A stretch of DNA of 10,900 bases from Candidatus Methanoperedentaceae archaeon (lineage in GTDB: Archaea; Halobacteriota; Methanosarcinia; Methanosarcinales; Methanoperedenaceae), in NCBI GenBank assembly GCA_014859785.1, contig JACUTP010000049.1:1-10900 (forward strand), in the 5' to 3' direction. Shown one piece after another: positions 1 to 6,376 of this stretch (positions are counted from its first letter, which is position 1; every line of letters begins with the position of its first letter). The translations under genes were made by a program, and so were the position numbers. Below the pieces are notes generated by a model. That model saw only the letters and a program-made list of their open reading frames with translations. It was not told the origin of the DNA and made no database searches.

Positions 1-5
1 GTTAT

Positions 6-67
6 GGCAAAAGTCGATTATAATTCAAATAAATCCCGTCAACGATTCATTTCTTCAGGCTTTTGCC
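6..67. repeat. Widely spaced inverted repeat followed by a T-tract
   Basis: GGCAAAAG at 6-13 is exactly complementary to CTTTTGCC at 60-67, with 46 nt between the arms. T-rich sequence follows (about 68-86, including a run of six T). This could be the 3' end or terminator of a transcript entering from the left, since archaeal termination favours T-runs, or it could be chance. No ORF is visible in 1-132. The long loop makes a stable hairpin uncertain. Confidence 0.25.
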
Positions 68-101
68 GCTTTTGGATTCTTTTTTGTGATTACTCCAATA
101 G

Positions 102-117
102 TTATTTAACATAATTA
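102..117 (+). promoter_or_regulatory. Candidate TATA region of the methyltransferase gene
   Basis: The AT-only-like stretch TTATTTAACATAATTA lies 16-31 bp before the ATG at 133. An archaeal TATA box centred near 106 would put transcription start at about the ATG. The bases right before the ATG (ATATACCCCC) hold no Shine-Dalgarno motif, which fits a leaderless mRNA. The region is AT-rich throughout, so the exact box is uncertain. Confidence 0.35.
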
Positions 118-132
118 AAAAAATATACCCCC

Positions 133-1146
133 ATGAAATGTCCCACGTGCAACGGGAATTGCGTACTTCCGGCAGAATCTGTCCTTGATGAGCTTTTCGG
201 CATCTACATGGCATGCGGTTCCTGCCCTCCTGACCCGTTGTTTAATAAAAATACACCGTTTAAGGAGCATATCGATAAGAATTCGGGACGGTGCCCGAAC
301 TGCAAAAAGCGTCATATTGATTATGTTATCGGGAATGTCCTTTCCCTCCTTAAAGAAAAGGGCTTCTTTCCCGGAGATGCATCCCTCAGAGAGGTTGGTA
401 CACCGCTGATTGCTGTTGGTTTCCAGATACCGTACCCCCCAAGGCTTGGTGAGGACAGCCTGGTCCTGGTAATGGATTCTGTGACAGGAGAACTTGCAGC
501 CGACATTGTCCGCACAGTCCCTGAAATAAAAGGAGTTATTAAACGGAAAGGTTCACAATCACAGAGTATCGGGATTCTTGATACCGGCAGCACGCCCCAT
601 ACCTATGAAATGCTTGCAGGATGCGATATGCGGTGCGATATCGTGGCATCATCATTCGGTGAATTGTGTATCTATAAGAACCAGTCAAAAATACACATCG
701 AGTTCAACAATACCAAAATAGCAAAAATCGAGGAATTGTATTTTAAAGGTGAACTTGACAATTCTTCGGTGGTTGACGGTTTCTGCGGACCCGGCACCCT
801 CGGACTTTTAGCTGCTCTTGGAGGTGCAAAAAAAGTTATATTTAACGATGCATGGCTTCCTGCCGTCAGGAATACAATCCTGAATATTAACGCAAATTCA
901 GGCATACTCGGTCTAAAAATGGAACTTGAAACACCGGATTATGATACATTAATCGGTGATGAACCAGTACTTTTAGCAAAAGCCGGAGGCACATCTGAAA
1001 TACTGGTGTATCACGGGGATATTAAAAAACTAAAAAGTGCTGTAGATGGATGTGACATCTGTATAATAGATACATTCCCGTCGGTGAATCCCGCAGTATT
1101 CATACATCACTGCAGGGAAATTGCAAAAAAAGTGGTTGTTATCTAA
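133..1146 (+). CDS. Trm5/TYW2-like SAM-dependent methyltransferase with N-terminal Cys cluster
   Basis: A 337-aa protein, probably cytoplasmic. The N terminus has Cys at 3, 6, 10, 28, 31, 54 and 57 in CxxC-type pairs, which looks like one or two zinc-binding knuckles. The C-terminal half has a class I methyltransferase fold: motif I VVDGFCGPGTLGLLAA (about 213-228), an acidic end of strand 2 at FND (237-239), a GD at 295-296 and a motif IV-like CIIDTFP at 310-316. The region just before motif I (about 135-207, ending in IEELYFKG) resembles the pre-SAM domain of Trm5/TYW2 tRNA methyltransferases, where a similar segment ends in KVYFSPRL. The NPPY/NPP catalytic motif expected in Trm5 is replaced by DTFPS, so tRNA G37 methylation should not be assumed. 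The substrate is unknown; tRNA or a small molecule are both possible. The ATG at 133 is chosen because it keeps the first CxxC pair. Its stop interlocks with the stop of the convergent RHH gene. Confidence 0.65.
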   Translation: MKCPTCNGNCVLPAESVLDELFGIYMACGSCPPDPLFNKNTPFKEHIDKNSGRCPNCKKRHIDYVIGNVLSLLKEKGFFPGDASLREVGTPLIAVGFQIPYPPRLGEDSLVLVMDSVTGELAADIVRTVPEIKGVIKRKGSQSQSIGILDTGSTPHTYEMLAGCDMRCDIVASSFGELCIYKNQSKIHIEFNNTKIAKIEELYFKGELDNSSVVDGFCGPGTLGLLAALGGAKKVIFNDAWLPAVRNTILNINANSGILGLKMELETPDYDTLIGDEPVLLAKAGGTSEILVYHGDIKKLKSAVDGCDICIIDTFPSVNPAVFIHHCREIAKKVVVI

Positions 1147-2189
1147 TCAATGCAGCAAACATGTTTTAATTTTATCAGGCTAGTGGAGTATACTCCCTCG
1201 TACTCATGCCCGTTTTCATGCAGGAGCGATATGTAATATTCCATAAGTTTTTGTATGGCTTTTTCTTTTTTGTAGTTATGATTTACCGTGAAAACATGGT
1301 CGGAAATCTCTATTTTTTCGATAATCCGCAATGATTCATGGGTATTCTTCAACAGGTGCAAAAACTCGGAATGAGGTATGCTTTTTATATGTTTTTTTGA
1401 TATCGATTCGAACATCCCGGTATCTGGTGCCATATTACCTGCAAGCAGGTCTTCATAGAGGTCTTTGTAAATAGAGACCATATTGTAATTAACTGAATTG
1501 TATATCTGAATCAGGTTTTTGCAGAAACCCTCATTTGACAAACACTCTTTCAGGATATCTGTCATGGCGCCGAAATATTTCCGTGCAGATTCCGGCTCTG
1601 TTTCTTCTCCCCTGCTTTTCAGGTCAATCCTGGTGTATGTTGCCCTCCTGTGCACGATATCGATATCAAGGTTTTTATTATTGACAAGGAACATTACAAC
1701 AAGCTGTGCCACAAAATCACGGTATTGTTCATTTTCCCCCCTTATCTCAACAGTGGCTGTTTCAGGATTTATAATGTCATTGCAGTAAATCAAGACATTA
1801 CAGTTCCATCCGGATTGATTGATAATTGCATTTACCAGTGCGTTTAGTTCCGAAGTAGATTTAATTTTCAGTGGGTCAAGAAGTTCGTTGAGTATCTCCT
1901 GGTCAATCATCATCCCCTTTGTAACTTTCAGCATCCATGCGAAAACAGGGCTGCTGAGCAGGACATTTTCCCCGGTTTTAATGGATTGTTCCCTTGAGCT
2001 TATTTCCTTTTTATTGGATGATATTCCTGTTATCGCAGAATCCACACTCCCGTAATGCTGAATAGCAATATTACTGATACTTATGGAGTCCCTTATAGCT
2101 GCGCTCAGGTTGCCCCCGTTGATTTGTAGAAGTTTGTCAAGTTGATGGATATATTTTTCATCAAGTGAGATATTTTTCCTTATAACCAT
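1143..2189 (-). CDS. Ribbon-helix-helix (CopG/MetJ-fold) DNA-binding protein with long uncharacterised C-terminal region
   Basis: A 348-aa protein. Residues 2-40 fit a ribbon-helix-helix domain: a basic beta strand VIRKNISL, helix A about 10-22 (DEKYIHQLDKLLQ), a GG turn and helix B about 27-40 starting NLSAAIRDSI. RHH proteins dimerise and insert the paired strand into the major groove of short palindromic operators, so this is probably a transcription regulator. Most RHH repressors are 45-140 aa, so about 300 residues here must do something else, such as ligand sensing or protein binding. That part looks soluble, with mixed helix and strand: IRGENEQYRDFVAQLVVMF at 149-167 and a basic-rich HRRATYTRIDLKSR at 180-193. 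I recognise no enzyme motif in it. No transmembrane segment is seen. Its upstream region carries tandem AGTAnTACT-like elements near the expected transcription start, which suggests autoregulation. Base composition is more AT-rich than in the purLQ genes. Function beyond DNA binding is unknown. Confidence 0.7.
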   Translation of the reverse strand: MVIRKNISLDEKYIHQLDKLLQINGGNLSAAIRDSISISNIAIQHYGSVDSAITGISSNKKEISSREQSIKTGENVLLSSPVFAWMLKVTKGMMIDQEILNELLDPLKIKSTSELNALVNAIINQSGWNCNVLIYCNDIINPETATVEIRGENEQYRDFVAQLVVMFLVNNKNLDIDIVHRRATYTRIDLKSRGEETEPESARKYFGAMTDILKECLSNEGFCKNLIQIYNSVNYNMVSIYKDLYEDLLAGNMAPDTGMFESISKKHIKSIPHSEFLHLLKNTHESLRIIEKIEISDHVFTVNHNYKKEKAIQKLMEYYISLLHENGHEYEGVYSTSLIKLKHVCCID

Positions 2190-2195
2190 AATACC

Positions 2196-2215
2196 AGTGC
2201 TACTTTAGTAATACT
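2196..2215. promoter_or_regulatory. Candidate tandem RHH operator near the RHH gene start
   Basis: Two 9-bp dyads lie 11 bp apart start to start, about one helical turn: AGTGCTACT (2196-2204, one mismatch to AGTAnTACT) and AGTAATACT (2207-2215, perfect AGTA-n-TACT). They sit 7-26 bp before the RHH start codon (ATG at 2189-2187), between that codon and a TATA-like element at 2225-2232, so bound protein would cover the predicted transcription start. Tandem short palindromes one turn apart are typical of RHH operators. Binding is inferred from position and pattern only. Confidence 0.4.
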
Positions 2216-2224
2216 GAAATGATA

Positions 2225-2232
2225 CCATATAA
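2225..2232 (-). promoter_or_regulatory. Candidate TATA box of the RHH gene
   Basis: Read on the minus strand this is CTTATATG inside GCTTATATGG. It lies about 36-43 bp before the ATG at 2189. The usual archaeal spacing would put transcription start near 2203, giving a leader of about 14 nt. There is no clear Shine-Dalgarno; only a weak GGT is present at 2193-2195. The AT-rich surroundings make the choice uncertain. Confidence 0.35.
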
Positions 2233-2299
2233 GCATATTGATAATCTAAAATTACCCTTCTAAAAATGTAAATATTGAATTAAATTTTCTTTTTAGATG

Positions 2300-2314
2300 T
2301 TTAAGTTACTTAAA
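2300..2314. repeat. Perfect 15-bp odd-centred palindrome
   Basis: TTTAAGT-T-ACTTAAA is a perfect dyad of 7+1+7 bp. It could be an operator. Its AAGTnACTT core shares the spirit but not the exact sequence of the AGTAnTACT elements, so the same protein need not bind it. The AT-rich context raises the chance expectation. Confidence 0.45.
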
Positions 2315-2320
2315 TATTGT

Positions 2321-2372
2321 ATAATAAGATAATATCTTTGAAAAATGTTTATTTTTAATAATAAGATGATAT
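2321..2372. repeat. 15-bp direct repeat with an embedded dyad
   Basis: ATAATAAGATAATAT at 2321-2335 recurs as ATAATAAGATGATAT at 2358-2372 (14 of 15 identical, 37 bp apart). The first copy overlaps the odd-centred palindrome AAGATA-A-TATCTT at 2326-2338. These may be binding sites or simple AT-rich drift; there is no evidence for a specific protein. Confidence 0.4.
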
Positions 2373-2390
2373 AAGCCATATTAGTTGTTA

Positions 2391-2427
2391 ATACCATAGT
2401 GCTAAAAGAGTATTTAGTAGTACTACT
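2391..2427. promoter_or_regulatory. Distal copy of the composite operator-like motif
   Basis: ATACCATAGTGCTA at 2391-2404 matches ATACCAGTGCTA at 2191-2202 apart from a 2-bp insertion. TTTAGTAGTACT at 2413-2424 matches TTTAGTAATACT at 2204-2215 in 11 of 12 bases. The distal copy ends in the perfect 12-bp palindrome AGTAGTACTACT (2416-2427), which contains two overlapping AGTAnTACT elements offset by 3 bp. Both copies have the same orientation and start exactly 200 bp apart. This could let one regulator bridge two sites or control both divergent genes. Confidence 0.4.
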
Positions 2428-2443
2428 CTAATATTGATAATAC

Positions 2444-2463
2444 AACTTCATCAAGGTGAAGTT
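2444..2463 (+). other. Hairpin-forming inverted repeat in the purL upstream region
   Basis: AACTTCA (2444-2450) and TGAAGTT (2457-2463) form a perfect 7-bp stem with a 6-nt loop TCAAGG. It has no T-tract after it, so it is not a clear terminator. It lies about 40 bp before a TATA-like element, so it may be a DNA operator dyad rather than part of the mRNA leader. Confidence 0.4.
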
Positions 2464-2486
2464 CCAAGGGAGAAGTGTGACAGACA

Positions 2487-2501
2487 GGTTGGGGAGGGGG
2501 G
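2487..2501 (+). other. G-tract with possible G-quadruplex potential
   Basis: GG, GGGG and GGGGGG occur within 15 nt (2487-2488, 2491-2494, 2496-2501), in sharp contrast to the AT-rich DNA on either side, and run straight into a TATA-like element. The tracts could support a two-tetrad quadruplex. A standard four-run GGG pattern is not met. Confidence 0.35.
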
Positions 2502-2509
2502 TTTATAAC
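2502..2509 (+). promoter_or_regulatory. Candidate upstream TATA box for purL
   Basis: TTTATAAC follows the G-tract directly. Usual archaeal spacing would place transcription start near 2530, giving a leader of about 70 nt before the purL ATG at 2601. It competes with the downstream candidate at 2569-2576. Confidence 0.35.
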
Positions 2510-2568
2510 CTCATTAATCGGGCACATGTTCTCCCTTCCTGAATCAACTATTATTGTTTAGCAAATTA

Positions 2569-2576
2569 TTTTATAG
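2569..2576 (+). promoter_or_regulatory. Candidate downstream TATA box for purL
   Basis: TTTTATAG is centred about 28 bp before the purL ATG, the spacing that gives a leaderless transcript in archaea. A weak AGGT at 2592-2595, 5 nt before the ATG, would only matter if the mRNA starts further upstream, so either promoter remains possible. Confidence 0.35.
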
Positions 2577-2600
2577 CATCTTCCGTATTATAGGTCTTAA

Positions 2601-5531
2601 ATGACTCCCCGAATCGAAGTCGCTTTTAAAAAAGGAATGAAAGACGCACTGGGCGAAAGCGTCAGAAAAAAGATATTCGAAGACCTGCACATCAACGTGG
2701 ACTCTGTCAGGACAATCGAAGTCTTTACCTTTGACGCGGACCTCTCAGGAAAGGAATTGAACCTGCTCGGTGAAAAACTATTCGCAGACCCCGTAATACA
2801 GGACTTCTCAGCAAAACCGCTGGCAGAGGATTTCTCATGGCTGATAGAAGTGGGATTCAAGCCAGGCGTGACAGACAACGTTGGCGCAACCTCAAAAAAA
2901 GCCTCCGAGGACATACTTGGCGCCGCACTGCGCGGGGTATATTTCTCACGACAGTATCTCATCACAGGCGGCATAACTAAAGAGGATGCCGACAGTATCG
3001 CAGGCGGGCTTCTTGCCAATACACTTATTGAACGATGGGAAATCATCGGCATGGATGAATGGGACCCTGAAAAAGGGATTCAGCTTCCGCTTCCTGTTGT
3101 AAAGTGGGGGCACACACCTGCTGTATCAGGAATTAACCTTGATGTAAGTGATACGGAACTGGAAGAACTGAGCAGGAAAGGTCTTCTTGCACTGACACTT
3201 CCTGAGATGAAAATAATTCAGGAGTATTCGAATGATGCGGGTGTAAGGAAAGAACGGGAAAAACTTGACCTGTCCCTGCTTACAGATGTTGAGGTGGAAG
3301 TGCTCGCACAGACATGGTCTGAACACTGCAAACACAAGATATTCAACGCAGATATAACGTACACGGATGAAAGCGGTACAAAGACAATAAACTCACTTTT
3401 TAATACATACGTCAAACGCTCAACACTGGAAATTAACAAACCCTGGCTTGTTTCTGTTTTTACCGATAATGCCGGGATAATAAAGTTCAATGAAGAGCAT
3501 AACCTTGTTATGAAGGTTGAAACCCACAACACGCCCTCGGCGCTTGACCCTTACGGCGGGGCAATTACGGGGATAGTTGGCGTGAACCGTGACCCCCTGG
3601 GTACGGGTATTGGTGCGCGGCTTGTTTTCAACACGGATGTTTTCTGTTTTGCCCCGCCTTTTTACGACAAGGAACTTCCCCCACGGCTTCTTCACCCCAG
3701 GAGGATATTCGAAGGCGTAAGGCGCGGTGTGGAGCACGGGGGAAACAAAAGCGGCATACCTACCGTGAACGGATGCATTGTTTTTGATGAGCGGTACCTT
3801 GGCAAGCCGCTTGTGTACTGCGGGACAGGCGGGATTATGCCCGCGCAAATTAACGGTAAACCTACACACATAAAGGAAATAGCTCCCGGCGACCTTATCG
3901 TAATGACAGGCGGGCGAATCGGAAAGGACGGGATACACGGTGCGACATTTTCCTCAGTTGAACTGGATGAGAACTCGCCTGTTACTGCTGTCCAGATAGG
4001 CGACCCGATAACCCAGAAGAAGATGGTTGAGTTCATACTTGAAGCAAGGGATATGGGATTATATAATACCCTCACTGATAACGGCGCAGGCGGGCTTTCA
4101 TCATCAGTAGGTGAGATGGCGCAGCTTTCAGGAGGGTGTGTGATTAACCTTGAGAAATGCCCCCTGAAATACCCGGGTCTTGACCCATGGGAAATTGTCG
4201 TTTCCGAATCGCAGGAAAGAATGACGCTGGCAGTGCCGCCTGGTTCGGTGGATGAACTCCTTGAACTTGCAAAAACAAGGGATGTTGAAGCCACGGTTAT
4301 CGGCACGTTCACCGATTCCGGGAAATTCCATGTAATGTACGGGGATAAAACAGTGGCGTACCTTGATATGGATTTCCTGCACGGCGGACTTTCGCCGATG
4401 GAACTTGAGGCCAGGTGGGAGCAACCGGCATTTGAGGAACCGGAAATCGGGGAAGTTGACCTTACAGAGGCATTAAAAACACTTCTTTCGCGCCTTAATA
4501 TCTGCTCAAAAGAATACGTGGTACGCCAGTACGACCATGAAGTACAGGGAGGCTCTGTGGTAAAACCCCTGACAAACGACGGACCGAGTGATGCCGCGGT
4601 TGTGCGACCACTGCTTGACAGCATGGAAGCCGTGGTTGTTGCTAACGGAATATGTCCGAGATACGGCGATATTGACACATATCATATGACAGCATGCGCC
4701 ATAGATGAAGCGGTACGCAACCATATATCAGTGGGAGGCTCGCTTTCCCATGTGGCAGGGCTTGATAATTTCTGCTGGTGCGACCCTGTTAAATCCGAAA
4801 AAAATCCTGACGGTGACTATAAACTGGCGCAGCTTGTCAGGGCGAACATGGCGTTATATGATTATACAAAAGCCTATGGTGTTCCCTGCATTTCCGGCAA
4901 GGACAGCATGAAGAACGATTACCAGATTGGGGGCAGGAAAATATCCATACCCCCGACAGTTCTTTTCTCGACAGTGGGTAAAATAGAGGATGCCAGGAAA
5001 GCTGTTACCATGGATGCAAAGAAACCCGGTGACCGGGTTTACGTCCTCGGTGTTACAAAGAATGAACTCGGGGGTTCCGAGTATTTTGCCTCGCTTGGTT
5101 TTACAGGAAATAATGTTCCGAAAGTGGATGCTGACAGTGCGAAAAAACTCTACGTAGCACTTGAGAAAGCAATCCATGAAGGCGTTGTCGCCTCCTGCCA
5201 CGACTGCTCTGACGGCGGTCTTGGCGTGGCGCTTGCTGAGAGTGCGTTTTCTGGCGGGCTTGGTATGAGTATCGAACTTGGAAGGGTGCCTGTGGAAGGT
5301 GTGGGGCGCGCTGATAATATTTTGTTTTCCGAGTCCCAGAGCCGTTTTGTTGTAACGGTCCAACCTGGAAATAAAGAAAAGTTTGAGAAGCTCATGGAAG
5401 GCAATGTGTTTTCAGGTATTGGTATTGTTACGGCAGATATGGATTTTATTGTTACTGAAAATGGGAATGTAATATTGAGCGCTGGCATTGATGAGCTAAA
5501 GGATGCATGGCAGAAAACGTTGAGGTGGTAG
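2601..5531 (+). CDS. purL: Phosphoribosylformylglycinamidine synthase, synthetase subunit PurL (long form with PurS-like N-terminal repeats)
   Basis: FGAM synthetase makes FGAM from FGAR, ATP and ammonia delivered by PurQ, the fourth step of IMP synthesis in the cytoplasm. The 976 aa contain two PurS-like repeats at about 3-75 and 80-152; IEVAFKKGMKDALGES and IEVGFKPGVTDNVGAT line up at their starts. A linker domain carries WSEHCKHK (239-246). The first AIRS-type half follows, with VETHNTPSALDPYGGAITG (306-324), GGRIGKDGIHGATFSS (437-452), LTDNGAGGLSS (491-501) and SESQERM (535-541). The second half has NDGPSDAAVV (659-668), ISGKDSMKNDY (764-774) and DCSDGGLGVALAE (868-880). The small PurL of many archaea and Bacillus is about 720-750 aa and needs a separate PurS; the E. 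coli enzyme is about 1,295 aa with a fused glutaminase. This protein plus the next gene equals the large form split before its glutaminase domain. From memory, similar lengths occur in Geobacter-like bacteria, so gene transfer is possible. The ATG at 2601 is required to keep the first repeat intact. Ends 1 nt before purQ. Confidence 0.95.
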   Translation: MTPRIEVAFKKGMKDALGESVRKKIFEDLHINVDSVRTIEVFTFDADLSGKELNLLGEKLFADPVIQDFSAKPLAEDFSWLIEVGFKPGVTDNVGATSKKASEDILGAALRGVYFSRQYLITGGITKEDADSIAGGLLANTLIERWEIIGMDEWDPEKGIQLPLPVVKWGHTPAVSGINLDVSDTELEELSRKGLLALTLPEMKIIQEYSNDAGVRKEREKLDLSLLTDVEVEVLAQTWSEHCKHKIFNADITYTDESGTKTINSLFNTYVKRSTLEINKPWLVSVFTDNAGIIKFNEEHNLVMKVETHNTPSALDPYGGAITGIVGVNRDPLGTGIGARLVFNTDVFCFAPPFYDKELPPRLLHPRRIFEGVRRGVEHGGNKSGIPTVNGCIVFDERYLGKPLVYCGTGGIMPAQINGKPTHIKEIAPGDLIVMTGGRIGKDGIHGATFSSVELDENSPVTAVQIGDPITQKKMVEFILEARDMGLYNTLTDNGAGGLSSSVGEMAQLSGGCVINLEKCPLKYPGLDPWEIVVSESQERMTLAVPPGSVDELLELAKTRDVEATVIGTFTDSGKFHVMYGDKTVAYLDMDFLHGGLSPMELEARWEQPAFEEPEIGEVDLTEALKTLLSRLNICSKEYVVRQYDHEVQGGSVVKPLTNDGPSDAAVVRPLLDSMEAVVVANGICPRYGDIDTYHMTACAIDEAVRNHISVGGSLSHVAGLDNFCWCDPVKSEKNPDGDYKLAQLVRANMALYDYTKAYGVPCISGKDSMKNDYQIGGRKISIPPTVLFSTVGKIEDARKAVTMDAKKPGDRVYVLGVTKNELGGSEYFASLGFTGNNVPKVDADSAKKLYVALEKAIHEGVVASCHDCSDGGLGVALAESAFSGGLGMSIELGRVPVEGVGRADNILFSESQSRFVVTVQPGNKEKFEKLMEGNVFSGIGIVTADMDFIVTENGNVILSAGIDELKDAWQKTLRW
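5521..5528 (+). promoter_or_regulatory. Strong ribosome binding site for purQ inside the end of purL
   Basis: TGAGGTGG contains GAGGTG, complementary to the archaeal 16S 3' end, and ends 4 nt before the purQ ATG at 5533. It overlaps the last purL codons, and the purL stop (5529-5531) is one base from the ATG, which implies translational coupling. Confidence 0.75.
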
Positions 5532-5532
5532 C

Positions 5533-6318
5533 ATGAACCCGAAAGCCCTTGTACTCACAGGATTCGGCATTAACTGCGACATGGAAACACAGTTCGCCTT
5601 CAGGCTTGCAGGAGCAAAAGCTGAGCGCGTCCACCTGGCAGACCTTATAAACGGTAAACGCAGCCTTTCCGAGTTCCAGGTAATGGCATTTCCTGGCGGG
5701 TTCTCGTTCGGTGACGACATAGCATCGGGAAAAGTGCTTGCCAATATGGTCAGGTACAATCTCGGCGACCGGATACAGGAGTTTATCAGTGACGGCAACC
5801 TCATTATCGGGATATGCAACGGTTTCCAGGCAATGGTGAAGATGGGGCTTCTTCCCGCATTTGACGGAAATTATGAAAAACAGGACGTGACACTCACGTT
5901 CAATGATTCAGGGAGGTTCGAGGACAGGTGGGTTCACCTTAAAGGCAGCCTGAATTCAAGGTGCGTGTTCACAAAAGACATTGACAGGATTTACCTTCCT
6001 GTGCGGCACGGTGAAGGTAAATTTGTCGTAAAAGATGACGCTGTACTTGAACGATTGAAATCAGGGAATCATATTGCCTTCAGGTACGTTGATAAAAACG
6101 GGAATCCTGCAGGGTATCCCTCAAATCCAAATGGCTCTGTGGATAACATTGCAGGTATATGCGACAAAACCGGACGTGTTTTCGGTATGATGCCGCACCC
6201 TGAGGCGTTCCTGCACAGGACAAACCATCCTGCATGGACAAGGGAGAACCTGCCTGAAGAAGGCGCGGGTGCTGCGATATTCAGGAATGCTGTCGAGTAC
6301 GTGAAAGAGAATTTGTAA
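5533..6318 (+). CDS. purQ: Phosphoribosylformylglycinamidine synthase, glutaminase subunit PurQ
   Basis: A class I glutamine amidotransferase of 261 aa that hydrolyses glutamine and channels ammonia to PurL. The nucleophile elbow is GICNGFQAM with Cys95. The oxyanion region is FPGGFSFGDD (53-62), and the triad is completed by His222 and Glu224 in MMPHPE. The motif VRHGEGKF at 157-164 is typical of PurQ and of the glutaminase domain of large PurL. At 261 aa it is longer than Bacillus PurQ (about 227 aa) and closer to the C-terminal domain of the large fused enzyme, matching the long PurL partner. The start is supported by a strong ribosome binding site. The gene is translationally coupled to purL. 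A 58-bp gap follows before the ABC ATPase gene. Confidence 0.95.
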   Translation: MNPKALVLTGFGINCDMETQFAFRLAGAKAERVHLADLINGKRSLSEFQVMAFPGGFSFGDDIASGKVLANMVRYNLGDRIQEFISDGNLIIGICNGFQAMVKMGLLPAFDGNYEKQDVTLTFNDSGRFEDRWVHLKGSLNSRCVFTKDIDRIYLPVRHGEGKFVVKDDAVLERLKSGNHIAFRYVDKNGNPAGYPSNPNGSVDNIAGICDKTGRVFGMMPHPEAFLHRTNHPAWTRENLPEEGAGAAIFRNAVEYVKENL

Positions 6319-6376
6319 TGCTAAGTTTTGATAAAACATGGAAAAGCACAAATGCAATCCTGCACATCTATAATTG

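Larger units (their letters stand above)
2190..2600. other. AT-rich divergent intergenic region, no gene seen
   Basis: These 411 bp separate the RHH gene from purL. I found only very short start-to-stop stretches (about a dozen codons or fewer) on the plus strand and nothing convincing on the minus strand. The left two thirds are markedly AT-rich; the right third turns G-rich near 2455-2500. It contains odd-centred palindromes, a 15-bp direct repeat, two copies of a composite motif, a hairpin and a G-tract, listed separately. It must hold the promoters of both flanking genes. Confidence 0.8.

Noticed and set aside
1143..2189. RHH protein as the antitoxin of a toxin-antitoxin pair
   Set aside because: No small toxin-like ORF adjoins it. 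The protein is far longer than RHH antitoxins, and the neighbours are a convergent methyltransferase gene and divergent purL.
2444..2530. Purine or other riboswitch ahead of purL
   Set aside because: I could not find the conserved core of a purine riboswitch, and one promoter candidate makes the mRNA leaderless, leaving no room for an aptamer.
2190..2600. CRISPR array or mobile-element remnant in the repeat-rich intergenic region
   Set aside because: The repeats are only 12-15 bp, occur twice, and are irregularly spaced. There are no terminal inverted repeats, target duplications or transposase fragments.
3692..4678. Long open frame of 328 codons on the minus strand within purL
   Set aside because: It is fully antisense to strongly conserved PurL motifs, its translation is Ser/Pro-rich without recognisable domains, and no promoter or ribosome binding site supports it.
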